Of a stretch of 64,000 nucleotides of DNA, positions 7,822 through 16,174 are shown piece by piece. This stretch comes from Pectobacterium actinidiae (GTDB lineage: Bacteria > Pseudomonadota > Gammaproteobacteria > Enterobacterales > Enterobacteriaceae): NCBI RefSeq assembly GCF_000803315.1, contig NZ_JRMH01000001.1:1612001-1676000 (forward strand). The letters are read 5' to 3'. A model generated the notes under the pieces. That model searched no databases and was not told the DNA's origin. It saw nothing but the letters and a program-made list of their open reading frames with translations. The translations under genes were made by a program, and so were the position numbers. Within the stretch, counting starts at the first letter, position 1, and every line of letters begins with the position of its first letter.

Positions 7822-8433
7822 TCAGTAACTTACTTCGCAATATGACGATCCAGCCTCTATCCATTTTTTTGCCGTTTCTGAAATATTGATTGCAAGTCGA
7901 TTAACCAACTGCTGGGCTACAGGTACCACTTGCAGATAGTTTCCAGGTGCATTCTGGGTTAGCTGGCTCTGGCAAAGGATAAATTGTCTTTTGTCACCTT
8001 TTCTTGTTGAAAGGCTCCAGTCTGCCTCAAGACGTACTTGGTCCCCAGGCCAGAGGTCAAAACGCCGTATCTGTATCAGTATCCTCACCACTTGTTTTTC
8101 ATCAGCCTTCGATAAACCTGACACATCCTGAGTGCCTAAGCGCTGTGCGATCTCAGTTGAGAGGGCTGAATGCATTTCGTCCCCCAGAGTACTCAGCCAC
8201 CGGTCATTATTGAGCACCTGAATAGTGCTTTCACCCTGGCGCACCACTACTTGTTTCATATCCAGTTGAACCGGCACACCTACGGGCAGAAGTTCTATGG
8301 CAAAAGAAACTTTTTTTGCTTGGCTGGCTGAGGGAGCTGGTAGCACTAAAGTGTGGTACCTGATTTGTGGGGAAGAACAGCCACTTATCGCGAACAGCAG
8401 CACCAGCACCGAAACATACGACAGCAATTTCAT
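7822..8433 (-). CDS. pqiC: PqiC-like outer-membrane lipoprotein
   Basis: 203 residues with a lipoprotein signal (lipobox AISGC, Cys19), followed by the ABC-type transport auxiliary (DUF330/PqiC) domain: IRYHTLVLPAP, then VGVPVQLDMKQVVVR and WLSTLGDEMHSAL. In E. coli PqiC tethers the PqiB tunnel to the outer membrane. The start codon shares its A with the stop of pqiB (TAATG), so translation is coupled. It is the last gene of the operon and is followed by the hairpin at 7,727. Confidence 0.88.
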   Translation of the reverse strand: MKLLSYVSVLVLLFAISGCSSPQIRYHTLVLPAPSASQAKKVSFAIELLPVGVPVQLDMKQVVVRQGESTIQVLNNDRWLSTLGDEMHSALSTEIAQRLGTQDVSGLSKADEKQVVRILIQIRRFDLWPGDQVRLEADWSLSTRKGDKRQFILCQSQLTQNAPGNYLQVVPVAQQLVNRLAINISETAKKWIEAGSSYCEVSY

Positions 8434-10079
8434 TAGCGTTTACCTTGGTATGAATTAGCGGGGTTCACCGTGCTCTCAGGTACGGGGTCCACGGGTGTAC
8501 CCTGTAATAAGGATTCCGGATGACGGTCTAACTGATCTGAAAGACCGCGTAATGATTTGAGTGTTCTGCTGGTTTCCTGAAGTGTCTGCATGATATTGAT
8601 AATGAGGGGTGAGTCTTCAGCTATCAGGTCCTGAACACCTTCAGTAGTTTTTTGTGTCTGGCTCATCAGTCGGTTTGCCTCAGGCAGTGTCTGGCGGTTA
8701 ACCATCCGAAGAGTTTTACTGAGTTCTGCCAGTGTGGTGTCCAGATTGTTGCCGATTGACTCCAGGGGGAGTTTGTTGATTTTTGTGACGATCCCGGCTA
8801 CCTGCTCCTGAATTTTATCCAGTCCACCGCTGACGGTAGGCACCAGCAGAGGACGAGCAGTCAGGTCAAAAGGGACCTTAGGGGCGTCGGGTACAAAATC
8901 GAAAGTAATAAAAAGCTGACCTGTCAATAAACTGCTAGGAACCGCCTGCGCTCGTAAACCATGAGAGACAAGATCACGCACGAAAAGCGCAGCGATATGT
9001 TCAATGTCTTCCGATTCTGCCGGTTGGGGTAATTTTTTCAAAACTTGGCCAATGCGGGACGGATATACGTCAATCCCTACTATAGTGGGAAAACGATAGC
9101 CTGTCGGATTGTAATCGAGATCAATCGATGTCACACGTCCAATTACCACACTCGAGAATTGTACCGGAGCACCGACAGAAAGGCCGCGAAGAGAGCGCTC
9201 GAATCGCAATCTGAATGGAATGGCAGGACCATCTGGATGAGCCAGTGCGGTAGCCTCATCGGGGGCAAGTGAGTAACGGACGTTTTTATTATGAGGGTGA
9301 GGATCGCTGGTTGTGGCTGATGCAAATGCAACACCTCCGGCCAGCATGGCGGCAACCGTCTGCGTTTTCAGGCGGAATCCTTCAGTTCCCACAGAGAGGT
9401 CAATACCACTGACATTCCAGAAGCGTGTCTCGGACGTTACCAACCGGTCATAGGGCGCGTCTATGAAGACTTTAAGAATGACACCGACACCATCCTCCCT
9501 CAGATGGTAAGAGGCGACCCTGCCAACCTGAATCCGCCTGTAATAAACAGGTGAGCCGATATCAAGCGATCCCAAGTCTGCGGCTTCAATAATGAACTGG
9601 CTGCCTTGTACATCACTGATAATTGATGGAGGGATTTCAAGCCCAACGAATTCACGCCTACTTTCGGCTGATTTACCTCTGTCCATGCCAATATATGGCC
9701 CTGAAAGAATAGTATCGATGCCACTAACACCGCTTATTCCAACACGAGGCCTGACTACCCAAAAGCGTGTATCTTCCCGGATAAGACTTTCTGCACTCTT
9801 TGCTAATTGGACTCTCACAAGCACCGCCGAATTATCTGTGCTGAGAATAATTTCTTTAACTGTACCCACGGTGACGTCTTTATATTTAACTGTAGTTTTA
9901 CCTGCCTCAAGCCCTGCGGCACTACGAAAAGATATAGAGATCTCCGGTCCTTCAGCCAGTTTAGTCTGCAGCAACATAGAAAGGCCCGACAGCAGGGCAA
10001 TTACCGGCACAATCCATATAAGAACATTACGCCAGTTTTTTCGGGCAAACACAGGTTCACCACGTAGCGTTTGCTTCAT
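8433..10079 (-). CDS. pqiB: PqiB-like intermembrane transport protein with three MCE domains
   Basis: 548 residues, close to E. coli PqiB. One N-terminal membrane helix (about 17–37) is followed by three MCE repeats, starting near residues 47 (ISFRSAAGLEAGKTTVKYKD), 165 (GSPVYYRRIQVGRVASY) and 290 (RFERSLRGLSVGAPVQF). A long helical C-terminus would form the needle-like channel. Such proteins span the periplasm and move lipids or hydrophobic compounds between membranes. The start overlaps the preceding PqiA stop by four bases (ATGA). The island setting is unusual for pqi genes. Confidence 0.92.
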   Translation of the reverse strand: MKQTLRGEPVFARKNWRNVLIWIVPVIALLSGLSMLLQTKLAEGPEISISFRSAAGLEAGKTTVKYKDVTVGTVKEIILSTDNSAVLVRVQLAKSAESLIREDTRFWVVRPRVGISGVSGIDTILSGPYIGMDRGKSAESRREFVGLEIPPSIISDVQGSQFIIEAADLGSLDIGSPVYYRRIQVGRVASYHLREDGVGVILKVFIDAPYDRLVTSETRFWNVSGIDLSVGTEGFRLKTQTVAAMLAGGVAFASATTSDPHPHNKNVRYSLAPDEATALAHPDGPAIPFRLRFERSLRGLSVGAPVQFSSVVIGRVTSIDLDYNPTGYRFPTIVGIDVYPSRIGQVLKKLPQPAESEDIEHIAALFVRDLVSHGLRAQAVPSSLLTGQLFITFDFVPDAPKVPFDLTARPLLVPTVSGGLDKIQEQVAGIVTKINKLPLESIGNNLDTTLAELSKTLRMVNRQTLPEANRLMSQTQKTTEGVQDLIAEDSPLIINIMQTLQETSRTLKSLRGLSDQLDRHPESLLQGTPVDPVPESTVNPANSYQGKR

Positions 10080-10690
10080 TTATCACCTGCCCAGATTAGT
10101 CTAGGGTCAAAACTCAAGGCGGATAACATCGTCAGAAATACGACCAGTCCAAAAAAAAGAATCCCGGCGCGAGGCTCTGCTTCTCCCAGTGAATGGAACT
10201 GAATCAGCCCGCTGACTACAGCCACGACAATGACGTCCAGCATTGACCAGCAGCCAATCCATTCCGTAATGTGATAAAGCCGTGTTCTTTCACTTTGCGC
10301 CCACTGACTGCGGATCGCTGAACTTATCAGGAGTACAGCCATGGATAGAAATTTCATACAAGGAATTACCACACTTGCAATAAAAATAATTACGGCAATG
10401 CCGTATGAACCCGCATGCCAGAAATCCACGACTCCCTCCATAATCGTGCTTTCTTTTCCGCGGCCAAACAGACTGGTAAACATTACCGGCAAAACGTTGG
10501 CCGGGACGTAAACAATCACAGCGGCAATCAGCAGGGCCCAGGAGCGTCCGAGACTTTTTCTGTCAGGGAGACGTTGCCGAGTGTGGCAGCGGGGGCAACT
10601 TTGCATAGAGTCAGTTGCTGGCTGAAATACCAGGTGACAAAAATGGCAGCCAGTAACGCCAGCCTTACGAGCAGACAGAAGCCTACACAT
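10076..10690 (-). CDS. pqiA: PqiA-like membrane protein, second half (separate ORF)
   Basis: A 204-residue single PqiA domain. A zinc ribbon (CHFC…CPRC) is followed by about four membrane helices (SWALLIAAVIVYVPANVLPV, IAVIIFIASVVIP, and others) and the ending SFDPRLIWAGDK, which matches the E. coli PqiA terminus. I chose the ATG at 10,690 because it overlaps the previous stop (ATGTGTAG), a coupling arrangement. A longer frame from 10,747 is open. E. coli PqiA is one chain with two such domains; here they are two genes, either naturally split or separated by an old frameshift at the junction. Confidence 0.8.
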   Translation of the reverse strand: MCRLLSARKAGVTGCHFCHLVFQPATDSMQSCPRCHTRQRLPDRKSLGRSWALLIAAVIVYVPANVLPVMFTSLFGRGKESTIMEGVVDFWHAGSYGIAVIIFIASVVIPCMKFLSMAVLLISSAIRSQWAQSERTRLYHITEWIGCWSMLDVIVVAVVSGLIQFHSLGEAEPRAGILFFGLVVFLTMLSALSFDPRLIWAGDK

Positions 10691-11381
10691 GTTCGCTCTC
10701 TGCAAAAGGAACAATCGGGCAAAGAGTCCACAAGGACTGCAGGTCATGACTGGTCACTATAATGATGAGCACTACGGAAACTGCCAGTGCCCAACCACCG
10801 ATGCCGGGAGCCACTTCCAGCAGTGAAGATAGCTTAATCGCAGCAACCAGAAAGCCCAGCACACCTACTTCCACCATACTCCAGGGGCGTAGCCATACCA
10901 GCGTTTTCATCATGGCAATAAAACCCGGTGCCCGCTGTTTGAAATGAGCAAACACGAGTAGCCAGAGCATAAGTAAGATTTGCAAAAGAGGGGCGATAAT
11001 AAGCAGAAAGGTTGTCAACATTGCCATAAGTGGAAAGCTCTCCCCCTTTGCTAGCGCCCACACCGCCTGCCATAGGGTGATTTCATTTCTGACGCCATGG
11101 AAATTAACCATGATGACCGGATAGATGGACGCAAGTGAAAAAGTGATGAGTGCTGCCACGGTAAGAGGCAACACCAGATATATCCCCGCGCCACCGTTCT
11201 GCCAGAGTACTGAATGGCAGCGTTCACAACACGCTGTGCGGCCCAGTTGGTCTGAGCGATAACGGTACAGTGTGTTGCAAATCGGGCACACGATAAGATG
11301 ATGGTATATTTTCATGGATTTCATCAGCAGCGTTAAATTATATGGCGGCGCTGATGTGTTCAGTCCGCCGCCTTTTTTCAT
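10683..11381 (-). CDS. pqiA: PqiA-like membrane protein, first half (separate ORF)
   Basis: Up to 232 residues. It has a zinc ribbon (CPICNTLY…CCERC) and four membrane helices (IYLVLPLTVAALITFSLASI; LMAMLTTFLLIIAPLLQILL; and two more), with the motif EVGVLGFLVAAIKL typical of the PqiA N-terminal domain. The true start may be one of the downstream ATGs (MKSMKIYHH near 11,324 or MKIYHH near 11,315), which would bring the length near other PqiA halves. It ends at the overlap with the second half and works with PqiB and PqiC. It follows the MipA-like gene by 84 bases on the same strand. Confidence 0.8.
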   Translation of the reverse strand: MKKGGGLNTSAPPYNLTLLMKSMKIYHHLIVCPICNTLYRYRSDQLGRTACCERCHSVLWQNGGAGIYLVLPLTVAALITFSLASIYPVIMVNFHGVRNEITLWQAVWALAKGESFPLMAMLTTFLLIIAPLLQILLMLWLLVFAHFKQRAPGFIAMMKTLVWLRPWSMVEVGVLGFLVAAIKLSSLLEVAPGIGGWALAVSVVLIIIVTSHDLQSLWTLCPIVPFAESEHV

Positions 11382-11465
11382 TGTAACTTTCGTTACGTTA
11401 TCCCTGGTGTTGACTACCTTTAAACGTTGACCTTTCCTGTGTTTTAATACGCTTATCGTCCATCA

Positions 11466-12218
11466 TCAGAAGGTATAGCTAATGCCGGTGGATACTATGC
11501 CCACACCGTTTTTATCTATCATTGGACTTTTCTTCACTTCATCAGCAGTTATGTCATAACGGGCTGAGAAAAATGCTTTCCAGTCGTTGCTCATATGATA
11601 GTTAGCTGAAAGTACAATATAAGGCGTGAAGCTATCGTCAGGCGTATAAGACGGTAACCCACTGCGGCGTGATTCATCTATGCTTATGCCAGCGTAGTAA
11701 TTATTTTGGTCCTTATTGTCCCAGCGAACGCCTATTTCAGGTGTCAACTCCCAGTCCGTTAAGGCGAAAGGATACATATAGGAAGTGTTTGCAAACACTC
11801 CGTCGCTATTATTCAGCGCATCATGGGCTACAGAAGCGGTAAAATGGCCGAAATAAGTTCGCAAAGAATATTCAAGTCCGGTTGTAACTGTTGACCGTCG
11901 TTTGTCTAATCGTTGTATCTTCGAATCATTACTATCCTGCGGTCGGAATTGTCGGGGATCGTAGGCGGCGAAGACATCAAACTGATTTACTCTGTCTTTC
12001 AAGAGGTGAATACCTCCCTGCCCGCCATGGAAGAATAGAAAGTCACCTTCATAATCTACAAAGGGAAACGGAAACACCCGAGGGGGCGTTTCCTTGTAAG
12101 GGCTTTCTGCCACGCCAGCCATTAACCCAAGTGCTAGGTCATCTGAAACTGCCGGAGGAGACACAATAAGCGTGAGCCCTAAGGCCAGCCTCTGTTTGTT
12201 AGCAAATCCTGATGTCAT
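11466..12218 (-). CDS. MipA/OmpV-family outer-membrane protein
   Basis: 250 residues with a signal-like N-terminus, then alternating beta-strand sequence ending in an aromatic residue (GIVSTGISYTF), as outer-membrane barrels do. Motifs such as PFPFVDYEGDFLFF, EYSLRTYFGHF and SFTPYIVLSANYHMSNDWKAFFSARYDI are typical of the MipA/OmpV family. The start at 12,218 is fixed by GGGGGAG eight bases upstream; a longer frame exists. It sits 40 bases after the DUF3313 gene and before the pqi genes. A role as an outer-membrane scaffold or pore for the Pqi system is an inference. Confidence 0.85.
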   Translation of the reverse strand: MTSGFANKQRLALGLTLIVSPPAVSDDLALGLMAGVAESPYKETPPRVFPFPFVDYEGDFLFFHGGQGGIHLLKDRVNQFDVFAAYDPRQFRPQDSNDSKIQRLDKRRSTVTTGLEYSLRTYFGHFTASVAHDALNNSDGVFANTSYMYPFALTDWELTPEIGVRWDNKDQNNYYAGISIDESRRSGLPSYTPDDSFTPYIVLSANYHMSNDWKAFFSARYDITADEVKKSPMIDKNGVGIVSTGISYTF

Positions 12219-12258
12219 GTTTTTGTCTCCCCCGAAGATACCTTTGAGCGTATGGCTG

Positions 12259-12921
12259 CTATTGAAGTATTTCCGCCAGCTCATCTGCACCCTTATCAAT
12301 GCCTACTTCTGCTGCACTGAGGGAGCCGATAGTGGCGGAGATATTCATGGCGTTCGGGTACTGTTTTGCTACATAGGCATGCAACAGCTTGTTTGTTGAG
12401 GTGTCATAAATTTCGACCGCATAGTTTACATAACCACTCAGCATGCCCTGTCCTCCTCGGATGGACTGAACGATATTGTACGGCCCCCCGGCAAGATCAA
12501 ATTTAGTAAAAGTTCCCACGAACTGAGTCGTTGTATCTGCCCCTGTTAGTGTCAGCTTCAGGCGTAAAGTTGATGGTGAAGGAGATCCTCCTTCACGAAA
12601 ACGCGGGCGTAACTTCTCTGCAAATTTCTCCTGCATGTAACTGGCCAGTTTCTGACGATCTGATTGCTCCATATCACCAAACTGATTGTCTGGACCCTGA
12701 TAAATAATTACCGGGTCAATAATGAGGCTGTTATATTTTTTCCAGTCGATCTGAGGTCCATAACGGAAGGGGATACGATCAGACTCGGCTCCAGTGTTGG
12801 GGGTCAATTGTGAGGATGAGTCGAGGCCAGAATAACGGACGGGATCATCACTCGCGCAACCAGCGAGCAAAGCTACCGCAGCCAAAAGTGTCAGGCGTAT
12901 TGCCCGTGAGAATGTAATCAT
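12259..12921 (-). CDS. DUF3313-family lipoprotein
   Basis: 220 residues. A lipoprotein signal (lipobox LLAGC, Cys22) is followed by a DUF3313-type domain: WKKYNSLIIDPVIIYQGPDN, FGDMEQSDRQKLASYMQEKF, TLRLKLTLTGADTTT and a glycine-rich C-terminal part. The start ATG has AAGGAA upstream. It is the first gene of the six-gene operon leading to pqiC, and a palindrome related to site 1 lies about 120 bases upstream. The molecular function of DUF3313 proteins is not established. Confidence 0.82.
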   Translation of the reverse strand: MITFSRAIRLTLLAAVALLAGCASDDPVRYSGLDSSSQLTPNTGAESDRIPFRYGPQIDWKKYNSLIIDPVIIYQGPDNQFGDMEQSDRQKLASYMQEKFAEKLRPRFREGGSPSPSTLRLKLTLTGADTTTQFVGTFTKFDLAGGPYNIVQSIRGGQGMLSGYVNYAVEIYDTSTNKLLHAYVAKQYPNAMNISATIGSLSAAEVGIDKGADELAEILQ

Positions 12922-14274
12922 CTGAAGTTCCTTTAGTTAAATGCGTCTATAAATCAGTCTGTTATCTGGGCCGTCAGTAGCAAGGAAAGCTAGACTCATT
13001 TCAAAATCTCATTGAAGAAATGATTTAACCTATGACTAAACTGTACAGGCTAGTTTTGATCCACTACGATTGCTATGTCAAGGAAATGTTTCGTGATCTA
13101 AATTTTTGTTTAGGGTTGTAATTTATGGGGGGAAAGGAATTCTTGGTCGTGAAATGTGCACGGCTTCTCGATGATGCGGCTAGATTTTCTATCCATCAGG
13201 ATGTGATGCATTGTATTTACGGTTGCTTGCCAGTCTTATGAACTGCCCGCAGAAATTAATCAGCTATTATCTTTCGAGATCATTAAGCGCATCATGATGG
13301 AAATTATCTGAATTTATGGTTATAAGCATCTCTGAAGAGCAGTAACCTTTAAGTGCTCGCCTAGAACGAAGTTGATGCGTTTTGCAGATACCATTGCAGT
13401 TGTTTTTGAGAGAAGATGAAAAGTTGATTGTATTTTTCGGGGTAAATTAAGGGATATCGCCCAGTACCGGCAGAAGTGCGGATTGCGGTTGGCTTAGGAA
13501 AGACTCACAGATGCTATTGATAAGCCGATACAAAAAAGGGATATACTTACCTTTTATCAATATATTTTTATGTAACTGTGAATGATTTCATTGGGAAACA
13601 TCTGATTATACAGGAAAATAAAAGTTTAGTTTCTATCAGACTAGATAATCTGCAGGCTTTTTTTTCATGCACAACAGCATGAAAGTAAGAAATTATATTT
13701 AACATATAATTAACCATCCATCAATCAAATTGGTTTAGTAACTATTGTTATTTAATGATGGAGAGGTTTTGGGGATTGAAAATATTATCAGCGACAGTGG
13801 TAGTGGAACCTTTCGACTGATATGCATCTGTTAAAAAGAAAAATCAATGACAGGCGCACTGCATGAGTTTGTTTTTTTACCCCTGATTTCTTTCTGTAAG
13901 TATTAGCTGAAGCTTAAAGTATAAATCTTTACATAATCATATCTCTCGAGTGAGCTTTGCTTTATTTTAATTTGAGCTTACGTCATAGGCTCAAAGCACG
14001 CAAACGTAATAGTTAAGAATGATTTGATCCTGTTTGGAAGGGTAATAATAAAACAGATGTGGCATTATTTTTAGAACAAAGCGGGCAAGTACACTGTAGA
14101 AGCTTGCACTTTTCATTAAGTAGTTATATTTTACCAATGAATAGATGTGCCTCTGAATGCATATCTATTTACTGGGTGGTTTCAACGTTGCAAGTGCGAA
14201 AATGTTGCACCAGTGAAATTTTATTATTCCAATTTCAGCTACTGTATTTTTACATAGCCACCCATTATTTAATG
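12922..14274. other. Long AT-rich gene-poor stretch
   Basis: Apart from the site-2 promoter at its left end I see no supportable gene in about 1.35 kb. An open frame at 14,059–14,400 overlaps the end of the SDR gene and has no family resemblance or ribosome binding site. The stretch may hold eroded DNA or untranslated RNA; neither can be shown from the sequence alone. Confidence 0.5.
13038..13081 (-). promoter_or_regulatory. Promoter with palindromic operator (site 2) for the DUF3313–mipA–pqi operon
   Basis: On the minus strand TTGACA (13,081–13,076) precedes AAACTAGCCTGTACAGTTTA with the same spacing (19 bases to AAACTA) as at site 1. The operator arms AAACT and AGTTT enclose nine bases that include TGTAC. 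Shared spacing and half-sites suggest the same regulator acts here. Confidence 0.65.
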
Positions 14275-15030
14275 CTAATGCATATTTCTCGTAATTCTGG
14301 CGAGATCTTGCTTTGCATTTTCAGGCTCGTCTGCAAGTGGCATGTTCAGGGAGTCCATCGCACCATCAATCCCGTTATCAGCAACCAGTTTCTTAAATAG
14401 TGCGCCCCATTCATCGGGAGCGTTGCCTTGACCAGCCACTAGCTCGAATGTTTTACTCAAGGCAGTGTTATTTAACAAGCTTTGTACCAGTACATCTGCA
14501 ATTTGTCTACGTCCAACCCCGCCATCTAATTTGTCCCCCTGGCCCAAAATGAGACAATCATCCCCTGGTTTGATGAGATCAAAATAACCCGGACGAACAA
14601 TTGTATATTCCAGACCGCTCGCACGGAGAAGACGCTCAGAACGTCGTTTCCAATCTTTTAATTCCATCAAAGTTCCAGAACGTTGGGTCACATAAATTGA
14701 TGTCATAAGCACGATTCGAGGCCGATGACATTCCAAGGCATGCAAAACGTTTGCGACCCCTGCATAATCCAACTCCATCGCCCCTGCATTACTGGATGAA
14801 CCATGTGTGAAGATTATTGCATCTATATTTGCTCCGATATTTTTAAGCGAATGAATATTTTGAAGATCACAAATAAAAAGCTCTGTATTCCCTAACATTT
14901 CCTTTCCCCGAAGGGCATCCCGTACCATAGCCACAGGAATAAGATTGTTTCGAACTAAGATATTGACGACTTCCCTGCCAACGCTGCCAGTTGCACCGGT
15001 TACTAAAACACGTTTGATATTGTTATTCAT
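14275..15030 (-). CDS. NAD(P)-binding SDR/NmrA-like oxidoreductase
   Basis: 251 residues. The N-terminal Rossmann motif (RVLVTGATGSVGREVV) is followed by features of atypical short-chain dehydrogenases that act on or sense NAD(P)H: VRDALRGKEM, DAIIFTHGSS and LEYTIVRPGYFD. The start at 15,030 is chosen from AAAGGAG just upstream; a second ATG lies immediately before it. It follows the hydrolase gene by about 80 bases on the same strand, so the two are probably co-transcribed and controlled by the divergent LysR regulator. Substrate unknown. Confidence 0.85.
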   Translation of the reverse strand: MNNNIKRVLVTGATGSVGREVVNILVRNNLIPVAMVRDALRGKEMLGNTELFICDLQNIHSLKNIGANIDAIIFTHGSSSNAGAMELDYAGVANVLHALECHRPRIVLMTSIYVTQRSGTLMELKDWKRRSERLLRASGLEYTIVRPGYFDLIKPGDDCLILGQGDKLDGGVGRRQIADVLVQSLLNNTALSKTFELVAGQGNAPDEWGALFKKLVADNGIDGAMDSLNMPLADEPENAKQDLARITRNMH

Positions 15031-15112
15031 CATAGCTCCTTTCGTATGAACCCGACATTCGTCACTTTTGCTCTTAATGGAATGCCGGGCACTGTTGATC
15101 TGTACTAATCCC

Positions 15113-16033
15113 TCAGAGATGTTCTTTGAAGAACGGCACAATTTTCTTCAGGGCAAGCTCAGTCGGTTCGGGTTTATCATAAAGGTCATAATGTGACCAG
15201 CCTGCAATCTCCACGATTTCTTTTTTCCTAGATGCTGCTTTTCCAAAAATTTCATAACCGTCGCGGTAAGCACCAAAAGCACCAACCTTGTTACCGACAA
15301 CAACCATAAGAGGCTGTGTAAGAAGTACTTCAGCTAAATGGAATGCGTCCCAGCCAACTGCTGCAGACTGGTGTGAAAATAACCAGCTATTAACTCCATT
15401 GGGTTTTTGTCCTCGCGGTGTACGGTAGTATTCTGTGGCCTCAAAGACATCGATTTCGGTTAAACCAAGGCGTGTGGCCTCTTCCGGGCTTGAAGGTAAT
15501 ACATCGTCAACTCGAGCAGTGCTACCAAGTATCTCTGCAGTGCGTTGATTGCTTATCGCCTCCAGTAAAGGCAGTGGGTCATTGCTGCTGAATGCTTCCC
15601 GCATCAGTCGGCCAATATTAACCCCGGTCACTGAAACAACTGCCTTGATCCGCCGTTCAGTCATTGCCGCATTAATTGCATACCCACCACCACCACATAT
15701 TCCAAGTACGCCAATCCGTTCCTGCTCAACGTAAGGAAGAGTTATTAGATGGTCGACAACAGCTTTAAAATCCTCAACACGTAGTGCCGGGTTTTCAAGA
15801 TGGCGTGGCTCACCAGTACTATCACCTTGGAATGAAGCATCAAAAGCGATGACAACATAACCTGCGAGAGCAAGACCAGTGCCGTAAATGTTACCTGAAG
15901 TTTGTTCCTTACAGCTTCCAATCGGATGTGCACTGATAATGGCTGGGTATTTTTTAGTTTCGTCAAAGTCAGGAGGGTAATAAAGGTTTGCCGAAATGGT
16001 GCTGTAGAAATTCTTGATATTGATGGAATCCAT
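15113..16033 (-). CDS. Alpha/beta hydrolase of the dienelactone-hydrolase/YcjY type
   Basis: 306 residues. Visible are the oxyanion region (YPAIISAHPIGSCKEQ), the nucleophile elbow G-I-C-G-G-G-G with cysteine in place of the usual serine, as in dienelactone hydrolases, an acid-bearing segment near VVGNKVGAFGAY and the catalytic histidine in GWSHYDLYD. The start at 16,033 (MDSINIK) has AAGGTG eight bases upstream; a GTG nine bases earlier is in frame. It is divergent from a LysR regulator. The substrate is probably a small ester or lactone, but that is not known. Confidence 0.85.
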   Translation of the reverse strand: MDSINIKNFYSTISANLYYPPDFDETKKYPAIISAHPIGSCKEQTSGNIYGTGLALAGYVVIAFDASFQGDSTGEPRHLENPALRVEDFKAVVDHLITLPYVEQERIGVLGICGGGGYAINAAMTERRIKAVVSVTGVNIGRLMREAFSSNDPLPLLEAISNQRTAEILGSTARVDDVLPSSPEEATRLGLTEIDVFEATEYYRTPRGQKPNGVNSWLFSHQSAAVGWDAFHLAEVLLTQPLMVVVGNKVGAFGAYRDGYEIFGKAASRKKEIVEIAGWSHYDLYDKPEPTELALKKIVPFFKEHL

Positions 16034-16143
16034 AAAGTTCACCTTCTTGAATAATTACCTGTTTGATAGAAATGTTGCTCAAAACAACAATTAAGTGTAG
16101 GTAGGTAGTAACGCTGGAACAAGACAACAATATCAACTATAGT

Positions 16144-16160
16144 GTCAATTTGAATTTGAC
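16144..16160. promoter_or_regulatory. Palindrome between hydrolase and LysR genes
   Basis: GTCAA–N7–TTGAC lies 15 bases before the LysR start. It is a plausible LysR binding or autoregulation site in the 140-base divergent promoter region. The assignment rests only on symmetry and position. Confidence 0.4.
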
Positions 16161-16174
16161 AATAGGATGAGGTT

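Noticed and set aside
7524..7889. 121-codon frame over the micro-lipoproteins
   Set aside because: Out of phase with both lipobox frames, crosses the hairpin and enters pqiC antisense; low-complexity translation.
14059..14400. 113-codon plus-strand frame
   Set aside because: Overlaps the SDR gene antisense and lacks any recognisable motif or ribosome site.
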